NCBI GenBank assembly: GCA_012800215.1
Contig: JAAZJT010000105.1
Location: 1 to 27,805 of the forward strand
Reading direction: 5' to 3'
Length of the DNA: 27,805 bases
Source: Bacillota bacterium
GTDB taxonomy: Bacteria > Bacillota > Dethiobacteria > Dethiobacterales > Dethiobacteraceae
The notes beneath the pieces are model-generated. The model was not told where the DNA came from. It saw nothing but the letters and a program-made list of their open reading frames with translations, and did not search any database. Of this stretch, positions 1 through 6,748 are shown piece after piece (position 1 is the first letter of the stretch; the number at the start of each line of letters is the position of its first letter). The position numbers and the translations under genes are program-made.

Positions 1-1
1 A

Positions 2-130
2 GATCTTTTGCTTATATCAGAAGAAAACGTTCGCGTCAGGCTCCATCGAGCAAGAAAAATATTAGTTGCAAGGTTGGTTGTGATTTTGCAAAATAAACTG
101 GCACCCATTTTGCAGATTAAATCAGCATAA
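2..130 (+). pseudogene. C-terminal remnant of an ECF-type RNA polymerase sigma factor, cut by the window start and joined to transposon sequence
   Basis: An open frame enters from the left window edge. It contains SEENVRVRLHRARK, the typical helix-turn-helix recognition helix of sigma-70 region 4.2 in ECF sigma factors. The first 26 codons precede the proposed transposon end (about position 81); after that the frame continues into transposon terminal sequence and stops at 128-130. If bases 1-80 are joined directly to 3059 onward, the frame continues as APESGGFK and stops at 3082-3084, which suggests the original C-terminus. So the insertion seems to have replaced only the last few residues, and the protein could still be active with a foreign tail. 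The family call rests on a short motif; the boundary is inferred. Confidence 0.6.
81..98 (+). repeat. Left terminal repeat of the transposon
   Basis: TGATTTTGCAAAATAAAC contains the perfect 12-bp palindrome ATTTTGCAAAAT. It matches the right end in inverted orientation with small indels. It starts with TG, as DDE integrase-type element ends usually do. Confidence 0.6.
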
Positions 131-213
131 ATATCCGACAGATCGTGTGAATTTTGCACAATATTAAGTTTTGCCTTTTTGTTTTTTGCACATTTGCATG
201 GTGCTGGAGATGA

Positions 214-255
214 TAAAAAAAGAAGAAGCCGACCACAATTCCAGTGTAATCGGCT
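214..255 (-). terminator. Factor-independent terminator after the AAA ATPase gene
   Basis: On the minus strand, AGCCGA (255-250) pairs with TCGGCT (232-227). Additional short pairing (ACA with TGT) is possible in the loop. A T-rich tract with seven T residues (221-215) follows. It lies directly downstream of the ATPase stop codon and would end the transposon transcript before the left end. Confidence 0.65.
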
Positions 256-264
256 AAAAATTTG

Positions 265-1068
265 TTAGAACCCCACTTCTTTGGAAGCAAGGCGAACAAT
301 TTCCTCATCAATCTGATCCTTTCGTGCCTGAAAACCATAGAGCAGGCAGTGAGTCGCAAGGTTGTTAATCAACCTGGGCCACCCCTGGGTGAGCGATGCA
401 ATTGCTTCTATGGCTTTATCCGTGAATACATGGTGCTTGGAGCCAGCCAGTTCCATGTGGTGACGGATGTAGCCTGCGACTTCATCCTTTTTTAGTGGTT
501 CGACTTTGTAATTCATGACAATTCGTTGAGAAAGTGGTTGGTTAATCCTCCGTACGGTTAAACGATCCTGCAGATGCGGCAGACCGGCCAAAACCAAGAC
601 AAACGGATTTTGTGCGTCCATGCCAAAGTTAAATAACATACTTAAATCACAAAGAAACAGATCTTTTGCCATCTGCATTTCATCCAAGATGAGCACCGGT
701 GTTACCCTTCTGTCTTTGTAATAGCGTAAGATGGCCTGCTGGATCTGGTGAAAAAGATCTACCTTACGGAATTTTGGTTCTTCTCCCAATCCGCTGGCAA
801 TGCCCCGATAAAAGTCCATGACCGTGACTGTGGAAAGGGGGAAGTAGACCACCTTGTACAAAGAATCAGGCAAACTACTGGCAAAAGACCGCAGGAGAAA
901 TGTTTTACCTGCACCGGGCTCCCCGGTCAGCAAGCCAATGCCTCGGGTCTTTTTCAAGAATTCTAGCCTCCCCATGGCTTCGGCAAACGCTTCAGACTCA
1001 AAGGAATGCTTCACATCCAACTCTTTGGTAAACGGAGTAGTGTTTAAAGAGTAGAAGGGTTGAAACAT
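265..1068 (-). CDS. ExeA/TniB-like AAA+ ATPase, transposition helper
   Basis: This 267-residue P-loop ATPase is the likely partner of the adjacent transposase, by analogy with MuB, TniB and TnsC, which bind DNA, select targets and activate the transposase. The Walker A motif GEPGAGKT is at residues 49-56 and the Walker B motif LILDE ends at D129-E130. The N-terminus FYSLNTTPFTKELD resembles ExeA-type ATPases. The ATG start is preceded by GGGGGAGG, which lies inside the end of the transposase gene. Only 4 bp separate the two genes, indicating translational coupling. Length and motifs are normal. Function is inferred from family and context; the exact target-selection mode cannot be read from sequence. 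Confidence 0.85.
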   Translation of the reverse strand: MFQPFYSLNTTPFTKELDVKHSFESEAFAEAMGRLEFLKKTRGIGLLTGEPGAGKTFLLRSFASSLPDSLYKVVYFPLSTVTVMDFYRGIASGLGEEPKFRKVDLFHQIQQAILRYYKDRRVTPVLILDEMQMAKDLFLCDLSMLFNFGMDAQNPFVLVLAGLPHLQDRLTVRRINQPLSQRIVMNYKVEPLKKDEVAGYIRHHMELAGSKHHVFTDKAIEAIASLTQGWPRLINNLATHCLLYGFQARKDQIDEEIVRLASKEVGF

Positions 1069-1072
1069 GGAG

Positions 1073-2314
1073 CTACACCTCCCCCATCATGTTCTTAAAA
1101 GAAAGAGTGCGCTCTCGCTTTACATGAGCATTGACCGCAAAGTTGACTGGAATGGCCTTTGCTTTGGGCAATCCGTCCTCGTAGACATACACACCGTCTT
1201 CATTAAAGCGGACCTCAATGCGCTGACCAATGTAGCGCTCCGGTACTTCAAAAAGCTTTTTCTCTAAGGAAATGGTGCCGTCATGGCGGACTTTACACGT
1301 TTCCCTACGTAAGAATAGATGCTCCAAAGCCGGGGGATCCTCCACCATCTTGATCCGGCTGGTCTGAGAAAAATACATGTCCAACGGGGTCATATCCAAG
1401 GATGAATGGACTTTCCGATGGTAATCTTCCTCCAACCAGCGCCAGAAACGACAATTTAAATCTTCCAAAGAAGAAGCTGGCTCAGCCCGTAGGATAGGAA
1501 AGAAACGGGTTTTTACGGTGCCAAAGAATCGTTCAATTTTACCTTTACTAGCTGCGTCATAGGGCTGAGTATGCGTTAACACAATACCCAACGTCGCACA
1601 GGCGACATGAAACAAATCTGAACGAAAGATCTTCCCGTTGTCCACATAGACAATCTTGGGAATACCCCTTCGCAGCAATGCTTCTTTTACGACCGTGGTC
1701 AGAGAATCAATCTTTTCAGATGTAAAGAATTGGGCGAATGGAACTACTCTGGAGCAGTCATCAATGAAGGCAAAAAGGTATGTTTTTACCTTCTTTCCGT
1801 TAATGATCAGATAAGGGCCGTGAGACATATCTCCCTGCCAGAGTGTATTCACGGTATCGTAAGCAAAACGCTTCCTTTCTGGGTTTTTCTCTGTCCCTTT
1901 GCCGACAAGGCCATAGTTTTTAAGCAGCCGGTAGACTGTCGTGTAGGATACCTTAGTCGGCAGGATTTCACCCTTGTCCACCAGACGGTCATAAAAAACT
2001 GTTACTGGCATCTCTCTTTCCAGCCGGCGCAGGGCCAGAATATGTTCTTCCTGCTCGCGAGAGAGTCTCCGGGGCTGCCCCCGATCAGATCTCATTTTTG
2101 GTTTTAGCCCTTCAAATCCTTCCCTTTTGTAGGTCAAAAGCCAAGCAGCCATTGTTTTGGGTGTAAACTCTTTTTCTCCGTAGTAGGGGACACTGTGCTT
2201 TTTTGCTGCCACCTTCGCCAGGTACTCTGATTGAGAACGTACCTGGCCGGTAATGATGGGTGCCAAAAGCCCATAGCGGAACAGCGCCACTTGTTCCCGA
2301 TCTTTTTCTTCCAT
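1073..2314 (-). CDS. DD35E integrase-type transposase (Mu/TniA-like)
   Basis: This 413-residue protein would cut and join the element's ends. The N-terminal part (about 1-135) looks like helix-turn-helix DNA-binding domains. The retroviral-integrase-like core carries D162 (QGDMSH), D225 (YVDNGK) and E261 (GKIERFFG), with 35 residues between the last two. A C-terminal region resembling the Mu transposase beta-barrel domain follows (about 325-395). I chose the ATG at 2314 because GGAGGG sits 7 bp upstream. The longer frame up to 2398 lacks such a site and would add 28 residues without known homology. The gene is followed after 4 bp by the ATPase gene. It appears intact and could be active. Confidence 0.87.
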   Translation of the reverse strand: MEEKDREQVALFRYGLLAPIITGQVRSQSEYLAKVAAKKHSVPYYGEKEFTPKTMAAWLLTYKREGFEGLKPKMRSDRGQPRRLSREQEEHILALRRLEREMPVTVFYDRLVDKGEILPTKVSYTTVYRLLKNYGLVGKGTEKNPERKRFAYDTVNTLWQGDMSHGPYLIINGKKVKTYLFAFIDDCSRVVPFAQFFTSEKIDSLTTVVKEALLRRGIPKIVYVDNGKIFRSDLFHVACATLGIVLTHTQPYDAASKGKIERFFGTVKTRFFPILRAEPASSLEDLNCRFWRWLEEDYHRKVHSSLDMTPLDMYFSQTSRIKMVEDPPALEHLFLRRETCKVRHDGTISLEKKLFEVPERYIGQRIEVRFNEDGVYVYEDGLPKAKAIPVNFAVNAHVKRERTLSFKNMMGEV

Positions 2315-2430
2315 AAAAATCCCTCCAAATTCGGAGGTTAACCGGTTAACCTGTACTGCTCCCATTGTAAAACAAGACGTGTTGGCGATTCCACGCAAAA
2401 GATATGTGGTTTAATAGAGACTTTTCAAAA

Positions 2431-2461
2431 TGGCACTTCAATGGTACAATTTAAAGTGCCA
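2431..2461 (-). terminator. Stem-loop after the zinc-finger gene, possible terminator or attenuator
   Basis: TGGCACTT (2431-2438) and AAGTGCCA (2454-2461) form an 8-bp perfect stem with a 15-nt loop. On the minus strand four T residues follow. The stem overlaps the stop codon of the zinc protein gene and lies ahead of the transposase gene, so it could reduce readthrough into the transposase. The short T-run makes it a weak terminator. Confidence 0.45.
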
Positions 2462-2972
2462 TAAAGTTGGTTTTGAAATGTCCTTTTGACCTTCTTACGA
2501 AGGTGGCTTCGCCAAAAGCTCGGATTATTTCAATCAATTTTATGGCTTTTTCATTTAGATCCCCGGGCAGCTTTTCCCGAAAACCTTCTGCCCGAAAAAA
2601 CATCTCCACTTGCTTTATCTGCCCAAGGTAGCGCTTCCTGTAAAACGCAATCCGCTGCCGGCAGGTACGAATCGGTTCGGTCAGACTCTTATGTACCTCA
2701 CAAACAACCTGCTGTAAGACATGCTGAAAGTAGGGAATAAGGAAGTGTGGCAGCAGAGAAACGGTCTTCTCACACGCTGGACATTTTAAGCGGCAAATTG
2801 GTATCCGGTATTCTACATCAGCCTCAATGGCATTGCGCCAGTAAAACCCATGCCGTTTTAGTCTCACCACACCCCGACACCGTGGACAGCACTCTATCAC
2901 AGGAAAATCATTTTTCTTACCTAACTCTACATATCCGTTTAAGGTCTGCTTGCTTTCATACTGTATAATCAA
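2451..2972 (-). CDS. Small zinc-finger protein of the transposon (DUF6431-like)
   Basis: The 173-residue protein has an N-terminal double cysteine-pair region: C28/C29 and C32, then C60, C64 and C67, around an HGFYWRNAIE segment. This resembles the zinc-binding N-terminus of ISL3-type transposases and DUF6431 proteins. The rest (about 75-173) is helical and basic and has no catalytic triad that I can see. It starts with TTG at 2972 behind a weak GGGGGTG site; no nearby ATG is better. It is the first gene of the element, so a DNA-binding or target-selection role like that of TniQ/TnsD is conceivable, but this is inference. The DUF6431 assignment is from memory of the motif pattern. Confidence 0.6.
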   Translation of the reverse strand: MIIQYESKQTLNGYVELGKKNDFPVIECCPRCRGVVRLKRHGFYWRNAIEADVEYRIPICRLKCPACEKTVSLLPHFLIPYFQHVLQQVVCEVHKSLTEPIRTCRQRIAFYRKRYLGQIKQVEMFFRAEGFREKLPGDLNEKAIKLIEIIRAFGEATFVRRSKGHFKTNFMAL

Positions 2973-3038
2973 AAAAACACCCCCTGTATTGTGCTAAAAT
3001 TTTATCACAATCCTAAGGAAGTGAGAACTGAACCTACT

Positions 3039-3058
3039 GTTTAATTTTGCAAAAACCA
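3039..3058 (-). repeat. Right terminal repeat of the transposon
   Basis: Read on the minus strand this is TGGTTTTTGCAAAATTAAAC, the inverted partner of the left end. The flanking TAAAC, which lies outside the palindromic core, supports the inverted orientation. The CRISPR array starts 51 bp further right. Confidence 0.6.
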
Positions 3059-3109
3059 CCCCCGAATCTGGAGGGTTTAAATAGCTAAATAACACGATTA
3101 AAGGCCGGA
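3059..3109. other. Short segment between transposon and CRISPR array
   Basis: These 51 bp are A+T-rich in their middle part but too short for a usual CRISPR leader of about 100 bp or more. The first 26 bases could be the original end of the interrupted sigma factor gene, with a stop at 3082-3084. I see no promoter with both -35 and -10 boxes here. Confidence 0.5.
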
Positions 3110-3735
3110 GTTTGTAGACTACCTATAAGGAATTGAAACATCCCTGTATAGGAGGGGAAAAACATGCTTAAAATCAGTTTGTAGACTACCTATAAGGAAT
3201 TGAAACTAAACCATCCCCCTATAATACCCATAGACTATACAACGTTTATAGCCTACCTGTAAGGAATTGAAACTCCACATCAACCCTTTCAGGAGTATCC
3301 AGCACCGGCGTTTATAGCCTACCTGTAAGGAATTGAAACCTGGTGTAGTGATAAGGATAGATGTAGAAGGTTCTGGGTTTATAGCCTACCTGTAAGGAAT
3401 TGAAACAAGGGTTTTCTATGATTTTTAGATGGTGGGGCTAGTCCGTTTATAGCCTACCTATAAGGAATTGAAACCGCAGTCAATGATGATGGTCTTTGGA
3501 CTCATACAAGTTTATAGCCTACCTATAAGGAATTGAAACCCGGACTGCGGGGAAGGAAGGTAAAACAATGGTAAAGTTTATAGCCTACCTATAAGGAATT
3601 GAAACTCATGGTAATATTGCAACCATGAATTCAAGTCCATTTCAGTTTATAGCCTACCTATAAGGAATTGAAACACGGTGCGCAAGGCCAGAAAGGAAAA
3701 AAGGAGGAAGGAGTTTATAGCCTACCTATAAGGAA
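3110..3735 (+). CRISPR. CRISPR array with 10 repeats (last one broken) and 9 spacers, no cas genes nearby
   Basis: The 30-bp repeats start at 3110, 3177, 3244, 3310, 3377, 3445, 3510, 3576, 3645 and 3713. The spacers are 37, 37, 36, 37, 38, 35, 36, 39 and 38 bp long. Nine repeats end in ATTGAAAC, the usual 5' tag of type I-B and type III crRNAs, so transcription is probably on the plus strand. Three repeat versions occur in blocks: repeats 1-2 begin GTTTGTAGACTACC; repeats 3-5 begin GTTTATAGCCTACCTGTAAG; repeats 6-9 begin GTTTATAGCCTACCTATAAG. Repeat 10 keeps only its first 23 bases and then diverges, typical of the trailer end. A leader would lie on the left, but only 51 bp remain before the transposon. 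No cas gene is in the window, so activity depends on proteins encoded elsewhere. Confidence 0.97.
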
Positions 3736-3743
3736 CTCCATTA

Positions 3744-3777
3744 AAAAAGCTTCACCGCATATTGGGTGAAGCTTTTT
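3744..3777. terminator. Bidirectional terminator between CRISPR array and the oxidoreductase operon
   Basis: AAAAAGCTTCACC (3744-3756) pairs perfectly with GGTGAAGCTTTTT (3765-3777) around an 8-nt loop. Runs of T follow the stem on both strands. It ends the minus-strand alcohol dehydrogenase-AOR operon and also stops plus-strand transcription coming out of the CRISPR array. It begins only 9 bp after the broken last repeat. Confidence 0.88.
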
Positions 3778-3788
3778 GAGGTTTAGCT

Positions 3789-5495
3789 TTATAAAAATTC
3801 TAATGCTGTTGCTAAATCTTGTTCGTCGATGTCGAAGACGGAGCCGGTGGCGGGGGAGGGAATTGTTTTAAAGAAGTCAGGGAGCTTGTTGTCTGCTTCA
3901 GTGAAGCCGGCTGCTTTGTTAAAGGCTACTTCTAGTTTAAGGGTGTTTTCGCCGATTTCCATTATTTTATCCATATCCCAATCGCCGCCGTACATACCTT
4001 TCATAAAATTTGGGAGGATATCGGGCTGTGTGAAATCGCCCCAACCGAACATGCAGACGAAGTTGTCTTGGCAGGCGGAAGAGATTTGCGCTTTGATGGA
4101 AGCATCAACCTGACCTTCTTTTTGGAGGGGGTCTAAACCATACATCATGGTGAGACCGGCAGTATGGTCAGCCCCCATGGGGCTGGTGGCATAGGTAACA
4201 CCGACTCCTTTAATATTGCGTGAATCATAGCCGGACATGGCTTGCCCTTTTACCGTGGGGATTCTTTTTACCCCCAAGGCAGCTCCTACTACAGCTGCTC
4301 CTTGTCCCAGCAGGCGGCCAAATTCTGTGCCCTCCATCATTTCATGAATAAGGCCAAGAGCTGCTTTGCTGTCACCCCAGGGAATCTTGCCTGCTTCCAT
4401 GCAAACGCCTATGGTGACACCTGTCTCGATGGTGTCAACACCAAGGTCATCGCAGAGCCGGTCTATTTGAATAATGGTTTCCATATCAGCGATATCGCAG
4501 TTTGCGCCGCAAAGGGCGATTGTTTCATATTCAAGACCAGAGGTTATTATATTGCCTTCGCTATCGTTAATACGGCCAGCGCAGCGGAGGATACAGCCGG
4601 GCTGACAGGGCAGACCGTGTTTGCCACCGCCTACTTCTAAACGTTTTAAATAAACTTGGGTACTAATTTTCTCCAGTCTTTCAAAGATTTCGCCGCTGAA
4701 GTTGCGGACCGGCATAAAGCCCGTTGCTCCCATGCGATCCACGAGGGCCGGCGTGCCTATTTTCATAACCCATTGCCGGGCAGGATTATTTAGTGTATTT
4801 TCTATTAGTTTTTTTCTGGTTGCCTGTACCAGTTCTTTATCGCGGTAGGGGAAGGAGTATGGAGAGCTGCTTTCTTCGATGATAATAGCTTTTATTTTTT
4901 TTGCACCCATGACAGCGCCTAAGCCGCCGCGGGCGGCAGAGCGGGTAGGATATCCTCCGGAGAAATCAGTAACCTGGAGAGAGGAGTTTTTATACAGCCA
5001 TTCACCGGCTCTGCCAATGGATACGGCACTAATTTTGTTGCCAAATTGTTCTTGTAATTTTTCCACTAAAGCATAGTTGTTAAGGCCAATATACTGGTCG
5101 GCAGCAATTAATTCCGGTTCGCCATCGGCTTTAATGCGCAATATTAGCCAGGGATCATTTTCTGCTGGCAGATTTTCCAAAATAATCGCTTTAATATTAT
5201 GGCGGGCCATGGCGTAAGCAGCAGTACCGCCGGCGTTAGCCTCTTTAATTCCGCCGGTGAGGGGGCTTTTACCGCCCACAGACAGGCGGTGGGCAGTAGG
5301 GATGTTTGAGCCGGCCAATAACCCGGTGCAGAGGATAAGCTTATTGTCTGCACCTAAAGGATCACAGGACGGGTCGACTTCATCATGCATAAACTTGGCG
5401 ATAAGGCCTCTTCCACCAAAAAACAGGTACTCTTCTTTTAACTGCTCCTGATGGATCTGTTTATTACTAACATTAACCCGTATTACTCTAGACAT
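3789..5495 (-). CDS. Aldehyde:ferredoxin oxidoreductase family protein (tungstopterin enzyme)
   Basis: Members oxidise aldehydes to acids, or reduce acids, using a tungsten-bispterin and one [4Fe-4S] cluster with ferredoxin as electron partner in the cytoplasm. The 568-residue protein shows the N-terminal pterin-binding fold with SVGGKSPLTGG (72-82) and ARGGLGAVMGAKKIKAI (188-204). A cysteine group C297-C301-C305 follows, then DDLGVDTIETG (349-359), SPMGADHTAG (438-447) and a distal C475/C481, matching the family layout. Cysteine spacing C-x3-C-x3-C differs from the C-x2-C-x3-C of well-studied AORs, so this may be a distinct subfamily with another substrate. Length is slightly below the usual 600. 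Its ATG has AGGAGG upstream, 10 bp after the alcohol dehydrogenase, in one operon. No separate ferredoxin or cofactor gene lies nearby. Confidence 0.9.
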   Translation of the reverse strand: MSRVIRVNVSNKQIHQEQLKEEYLFFGGRGLIAKFMHDEVDPSCDPLGADNKLILCTGLLAGSNIPTAHRLSVGGKSPLTGGIKEANAGGTAAYAMARHNIKAIILENLPAENDPWLILRIKADGEPELIAADQYIGLNNYALVEKLQEQFGNKISAVSIGRAGEWLYKNSSLQVTDFSGGYPTRSAARGGLGAVMGAKKIKAIIIEESSSPYSFPYRDKELVQATRKKLIENTLNNPARQWVMKIGTPALVDRMGATGFMPVRNFSGEIFERLEKISTQVYLKRLEVGGGKHGLPCQPGCILRCAGRINDSEGNIITSGLEYETIALCGANCDIADMETIIQIDRLCDDLGVDTIETGVTIGVCMEAGKIPWGDSKAALGLIHEMMEGTEFGRLLGQGAAVVGAALGVKRIPTVKGQAMSGYDSRNIKGVGVTYATSPMGADHTAGLTMMYGLDPLQKEGQVDASIKAQISSACQDNFVCMFGWGDFTQPDILPNFMKGMYGGDWDMDKIMEIGENTLKLEVAFNKAAGFTEADNKLPDFFKTIPSPATGSVFDIDEQDLATALEFL

Positions 5496-5505
5496 TATTG
5501 ACCTC

Positions 5506-6660
5506 CTAATATTGATAGGCAGATTTTAAAAGAGAGAGCACTTGCTCTTCTGTGGGCCTGATTACTGTATTGGTGGTACACTTATCTGCTAAGACAGTGG
5601 GTACTAAATCAGCCAGTGATGATTCATCAATTTCAAAAGATGTTAAGCTGGGAATGCCTACTTTACGGCAGAATTCGCGGATGGAATCGGCAACTTTTTT
5701 CCCTAAATCTGCGGTTGATAGTTTTTCTAAATCTGTCAAGCCCATCAGTTTACCTAAGCCTATTACTTTTTCCGGTACGGCCGTTGCTACAAATTCAACT
5801 ACAGGGGGCAGTGCTACTGCACAACCGATGCCATGTGCGAGATGATAGGCTGCTCCGAGAGTATGGGCGATGGAGTGCCCTAAATGTACAGTAGCATCAC
5901 TAAAGGCAGTTCCGCCAAGGAGTGCAGCAAAGCTCATATTTGTTCTGACGGTCAGATTGCTGCCATCGGCAATGGCGAGGGGAAGATTTTTTAGAATCAG
6001 GGCAATGGTTTTTTCTGCTAGGATATCTGACATGGGGTTCATGCGCAGGGAAGTATAAGCTTCAACAGCATGGGAGAAGGCATCAATACCAGAGACAGCC
6101 GTTAATTCCGGCGGCATACCCAATGTTAATTCGGGGTCAACTATTGCTAAATTAGCAGTGGTGGCAGCGCCGACTACGCCGTTTTTTGTATTATTTGCTG
6201 TATTGGTGACAACGGCTACAGAAGTTACTTCACTGCCGGTGCCGGAAGTGGTGGGTATTAAAATGAGAGGTACACCGGGTTTTGTAGGAAAAGAGCCGAA
6301 ATATTTATTAATTGGCGGTTCATTACCCATTAAAACGTTAATGGCTTTGGCTGCATCAAGAGCACTGCCACCGCCCACAGCCACTATCCCATTTACGCCG
6401 GCTTCTTTTGCCATTGCTGCCGTCTCATTAACAATGGTATCGGGAGTATCTGACATGCTGACATCGCTATCGAGTACGTCAATGCCTGCCTCCTGCAGGC
6501 TATTAATGATTTTGTTTGCAATGCCGGCTTTCTGCACACTTTTCCCATGGAAACAGAGGGCTTTTGTAATTCCAAGCTCTTTTGCTTTTTCTCCGGTTGT
6601 CAGACAAGCACCACGGCCAAAGACAACAGAAACTGTCCTGGCTTTAAAAGAACTAATCAT
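5506..6660 (-). CDS. Iron-containing alcohol dehydrogenase (group III)
   Basis: This cytoplasmic NAD(P)-dependent enzyme would interconvert an alcohol and an aldehyde. The 384-residue form, from the ATG at 6660 with AAAAGGAGTG nine bases upstream, has the family's usual size; the longer frame up to 6714 has no such site. It shows GGGSALDAAKA (96-106) for nucleotide binding, PTTSGTGSE (136-144), and probable iron ligands D193, H197, H262 and H276 in the family spacing. It is the first gene of the operon with the AOR. Together they could convert an alcohol to an acid, or reduce an acid to an alcohol, through an aldehyde shared by both enzymes. The natural substrate cannot be told from sequence. 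Confidence 0.92.
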   Translation of the reverse strand: MISSFKARTVSVVFGRGACLTTGEKAKELGITKALCFHGKSVQKAGIANKIINSLQEAGIDVLDSDVSMSDTPDTIVNETAAMAKEAGVNGIVAVGGGSALDAAKAINVLMGNEPPINKYFGSFPTKPGVPLILIPTTSGTGSEVTSVAVVTNTANNTKNGVVGAATTANLAIVDPELTLGMPPELTAVSGIDAFSHAVEAYTSLRMNPMSDILAEKTIALILKNLPLAIADGSNLTVRTNMSFAALLGGTAFSDATVHLGHSIAHTLGAAYHLAHGIGCAVALPPVVEFVATAVPEKVIGLGKLMGLTDLEKLSTADLGKKVADSIREFCRKVGIPSLTSFEIDESSLADLVPTVLADKCTTNTVIRPTEEQVLSLLKSAYQY

Positions 6661-6718
6661 TAATTGGTCACTCCTTTTAATTTTTTTGAGGGCAGCGTTT
6701 CCAGTCAATTCCAATTTA

Positions 6719-6748
6719 ATTGTAGGATATTGTACAATATTTTGTCAA
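6719..6748 (-). promoter_or_regulatory. Promoter of the alcohol dehydrogenase-AOR operon
   Basis: On the minus strand a TTGACA box (6748-6743) is followed after 18 bp by TACAAT (6724-6719), a near-consensus housekeeping promoter. Transcription would begin near 6711, leaving about 50 nt before the ATG at 6660. Confidence 0.75.
6727..6740. promoter_or_regulatory. Perfect 14-bp palindrome within the promoter, likely operator
   Basis: ATATTGTACAATAT lies exactly between the -35 and -10 boxes of the alcohol dehydrogenase promoter. A protein bound there would block RNA polymerase, so a repressor is likely. A looser relative (TATTTATACAATAATG, 6756-6771) lies just upstream of the -35 box. No regulator gene is next to the operon; which family binds is unknown. 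Confidence 0.55.

Larger units (their letters stand above)
81..3058 (-). mobile_element. Three-gene Mu/Tn552-like transposon (zinc protein, DDE transposase, AAA ATPase)
   Basis: All three genes lie on the minus strand between inverted ends. The left end reads TGATTTTGCAAAATAAAC (81-98). The right end, read inward on the minus strand, is TGGTTTTTGCAAAATTAAAC (3058-3039). A second pair matches further in: ATTTTGCACAATA at 151-163 and, inverted, ATTTTAGCACAATA at 2987-3000. Further ATTTTGCA-like copies lie at 107-114 and 183-190. Multiple terminal transposase sites are known from Mu, Tn7 and Tn552-like elements. I see no target-site duplication beside these ends, so the exact boundaries may be off by a few bases, or one flank may have been rearranged. 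All three genes look intact. Confidence 0.7.

Noticed and set aside
3074..3105. A possible degenerate extra CRISPR repeat (GTTTAAATAGC...) before repeat 1
   Set aside because: It needs several gaps to align and would leave only about 5 bp before repeat 1 instead of a 35-39 bp spacer; chance similarity is more likely.
81..3735. RNA-guided (CAST-type) transposon
   Set aside because: The array lies outside the proposed ends, no Cas effector gene is present, and the repeat tag ATTGAAAC fits an ordinary type I-B or III host array.
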